NCBI GenBank assembly: GCA_965369995.1 | Contig: CBDURO010000004.1 | Span: 1 to 64,000 of the forward strand | Source: JAHJCW01 sp965369995 | GTDB taxonomy: Bacteria > Fidelibacterota > Marinisomatia > Marinisomatales > JAHJCW01 | Direction of reading: 5' to 3' | DNA: 64,000 nt | Shown: positions 63,585 to 64,000 of the stretch, one piece after another | Numbering within the stretch: the first letter of the stretch is position 1 | How the letters are laid out: each line of letters opens with the position of its first letter | Translations under genes and position numbers: made by a program | Notes under the pieces: model-generated | Databases searched by the model: none | Told to the model about the DNA's origin: nothing | What the model saw: only the letters and a program-made list of their open reading frames with translations

Positions 63585-64000
63585 TTATTCCAAATCCCAA
63601 GTCGCCAAACCAATTTCATCATTGAATGTGCGTTTAGAATTACCATCAATTTTATGAATTATAAATTCTCCGACTACTGCAACATTCATGCTAAATAAAT
63701 GTCCACCAAATATTTCCATATTATGATTACCGATGGTTATGTGAGCATGGATAAACGGCTCATCATCCAATAACATAATATTACCCTGATACGTGATCAA
63801 TTCATACTCTTCTTTGAATGTCTTCTTAGTGTATTCTTTTGTGCTAGAATCATAAGCACCTAATTCAATATTATTCATTGCACCAATACCAGTGATGTGA
63901 CCATTTAAAATATTATGTTTTTTACAAAAATTGGTCAATACATCAACTGCCGGTTCGCCTTTTTCAAGATAAACAAAGTAGGTGTTATCATGTTGCTTAA
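63585..64000 (-). CDS. PPC/DUF296-domain protein, 5' truncated by the window edge
   Basis: The visible 138 residues read KQHDNTYFVYLEKGEPAVDV, then TNFCKKHNILNGHITGIGAM and FIHAHITIGNHNMEIFGGHL. This is the plant-and-prokaryote-conserved PPC (DUF296) fold, with conserved His residues. The frame is open to the end of the window, so its start lies beyond it; TTG at 63938 is only a false internal start. PPC proteins bind DNA in plants, but in bacteria their role is unclear. Confidence 0.85.
   Translation of the reverse strand, partial: KQHDNTYFVYLEKGEPAVDVLTNFCKKHNILNGHITGIGAMNNIELGAYDSSTKEYTKKTFKEEYELITYQGNIMLLDDEPFIHAHITIGNHNMEIFGGHLFSMNVAVVGEFIIHKIDGNSKRTFNDEIGLATWDLE

Noticed and set aside
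1..64000. CRISPR arrays, prophage or transposase genes
   Set aside because: No regularly spaced direct repeats, Cas-like proteins, phage structural genes or transposase motifs were found on either strand.

Overview
The window is a 64 kb AT-rich stretch from a Gram-negative bacterium. Outer-membrane genes support this: LptE, an Omp85-type barrel, a very large SprA-like barrel and several lipoproteins. I place it tentatively in the FCB superphylum, in or near Marinimicrobia, Ignavibacteria or Calditrichota. The reasons are the giant SprA-like protein, a DUF5683 protein, the recA-recX-thpR-cinA-pgpA-pgsA block and an SRP RNA with an Alu domain. This is inference from gene content; there is no rRNA here to settle it.

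Layout. Nearly all genes lie on the minus strand in tightly packed or overlapping runs. 0.1-6 kb: small membrane proteins, a beta-lactamase-fold serine hydrolase, gpsA, a broken four-helix-bundle gene and an acyl-CoA synthetase. 6-11.5 kb: tRNA-Leu, coiled-coil proteins, lepB, an RNase HII-YraN fusion, and comEC split by an in-frame TAG. 11.8-16.3 kb is a plus-strand accessory block: an AGCS symporter, a pentapeptide/K+ channel split by an in-frame TAA, a RelE/ParE-type toxin-antitoxin pair and a voltage-gated channel with a zinc ribbon. 16.3-18.8 kb: a glycosidase-like lipoprotein and an inositol monophosphatase. 18.9-28 kb: a degenerate PurL homologue followed by recX, recA, thpR, cinA, pgpA, pgsA, recR, ybaB and dnaX, then SRP RNA and tRNA-Ala.

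28.7-33.6 kb: an unknown protein, a SelW-like selenoprotein whose Cys-x-x-Sec motif is encoded with an in-frame TGA, a FAD/Fe-S dehydrogenase, a thioesterase and an SRPBCC protein. 33.7-39.1 kb: an envelope cluster (Omp85-like, SprA-like, beta-propeller). 39.1-51.8 kb: CPBP protease, lepA, a lipoprotein, thioredoxin, nadE, acylphosphatase, a TIGR00725 protein, asnS, lptE with an EF-hand insertion, a sigma-54 activator, galE and uvrB. 51.9-64 kb: rpsT, guaB, hutH, a DnaQ-DinG helicase, a geranylgeranyl-reductase/ferredoxin pair, an NSS symporter, a DUF5683 protein, a diacylglycerol kinase-like protein, RidA and an edge-truncated PPC-domain protein.

The most notable signals are the SelW-like selenoprotein, which implies a selenocysteine system elsewhere in the genome, and the PurL homologue that has lost its catalytic motifs. 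Next come the EF-hand loop inside LptE, the RNase HII-YraN fusion, the GGR-ferredoxin cassette, and three single in-frame nonsense codons in otherwise intact accessory genes. No CRISPR array, transposase or prophage was seen.
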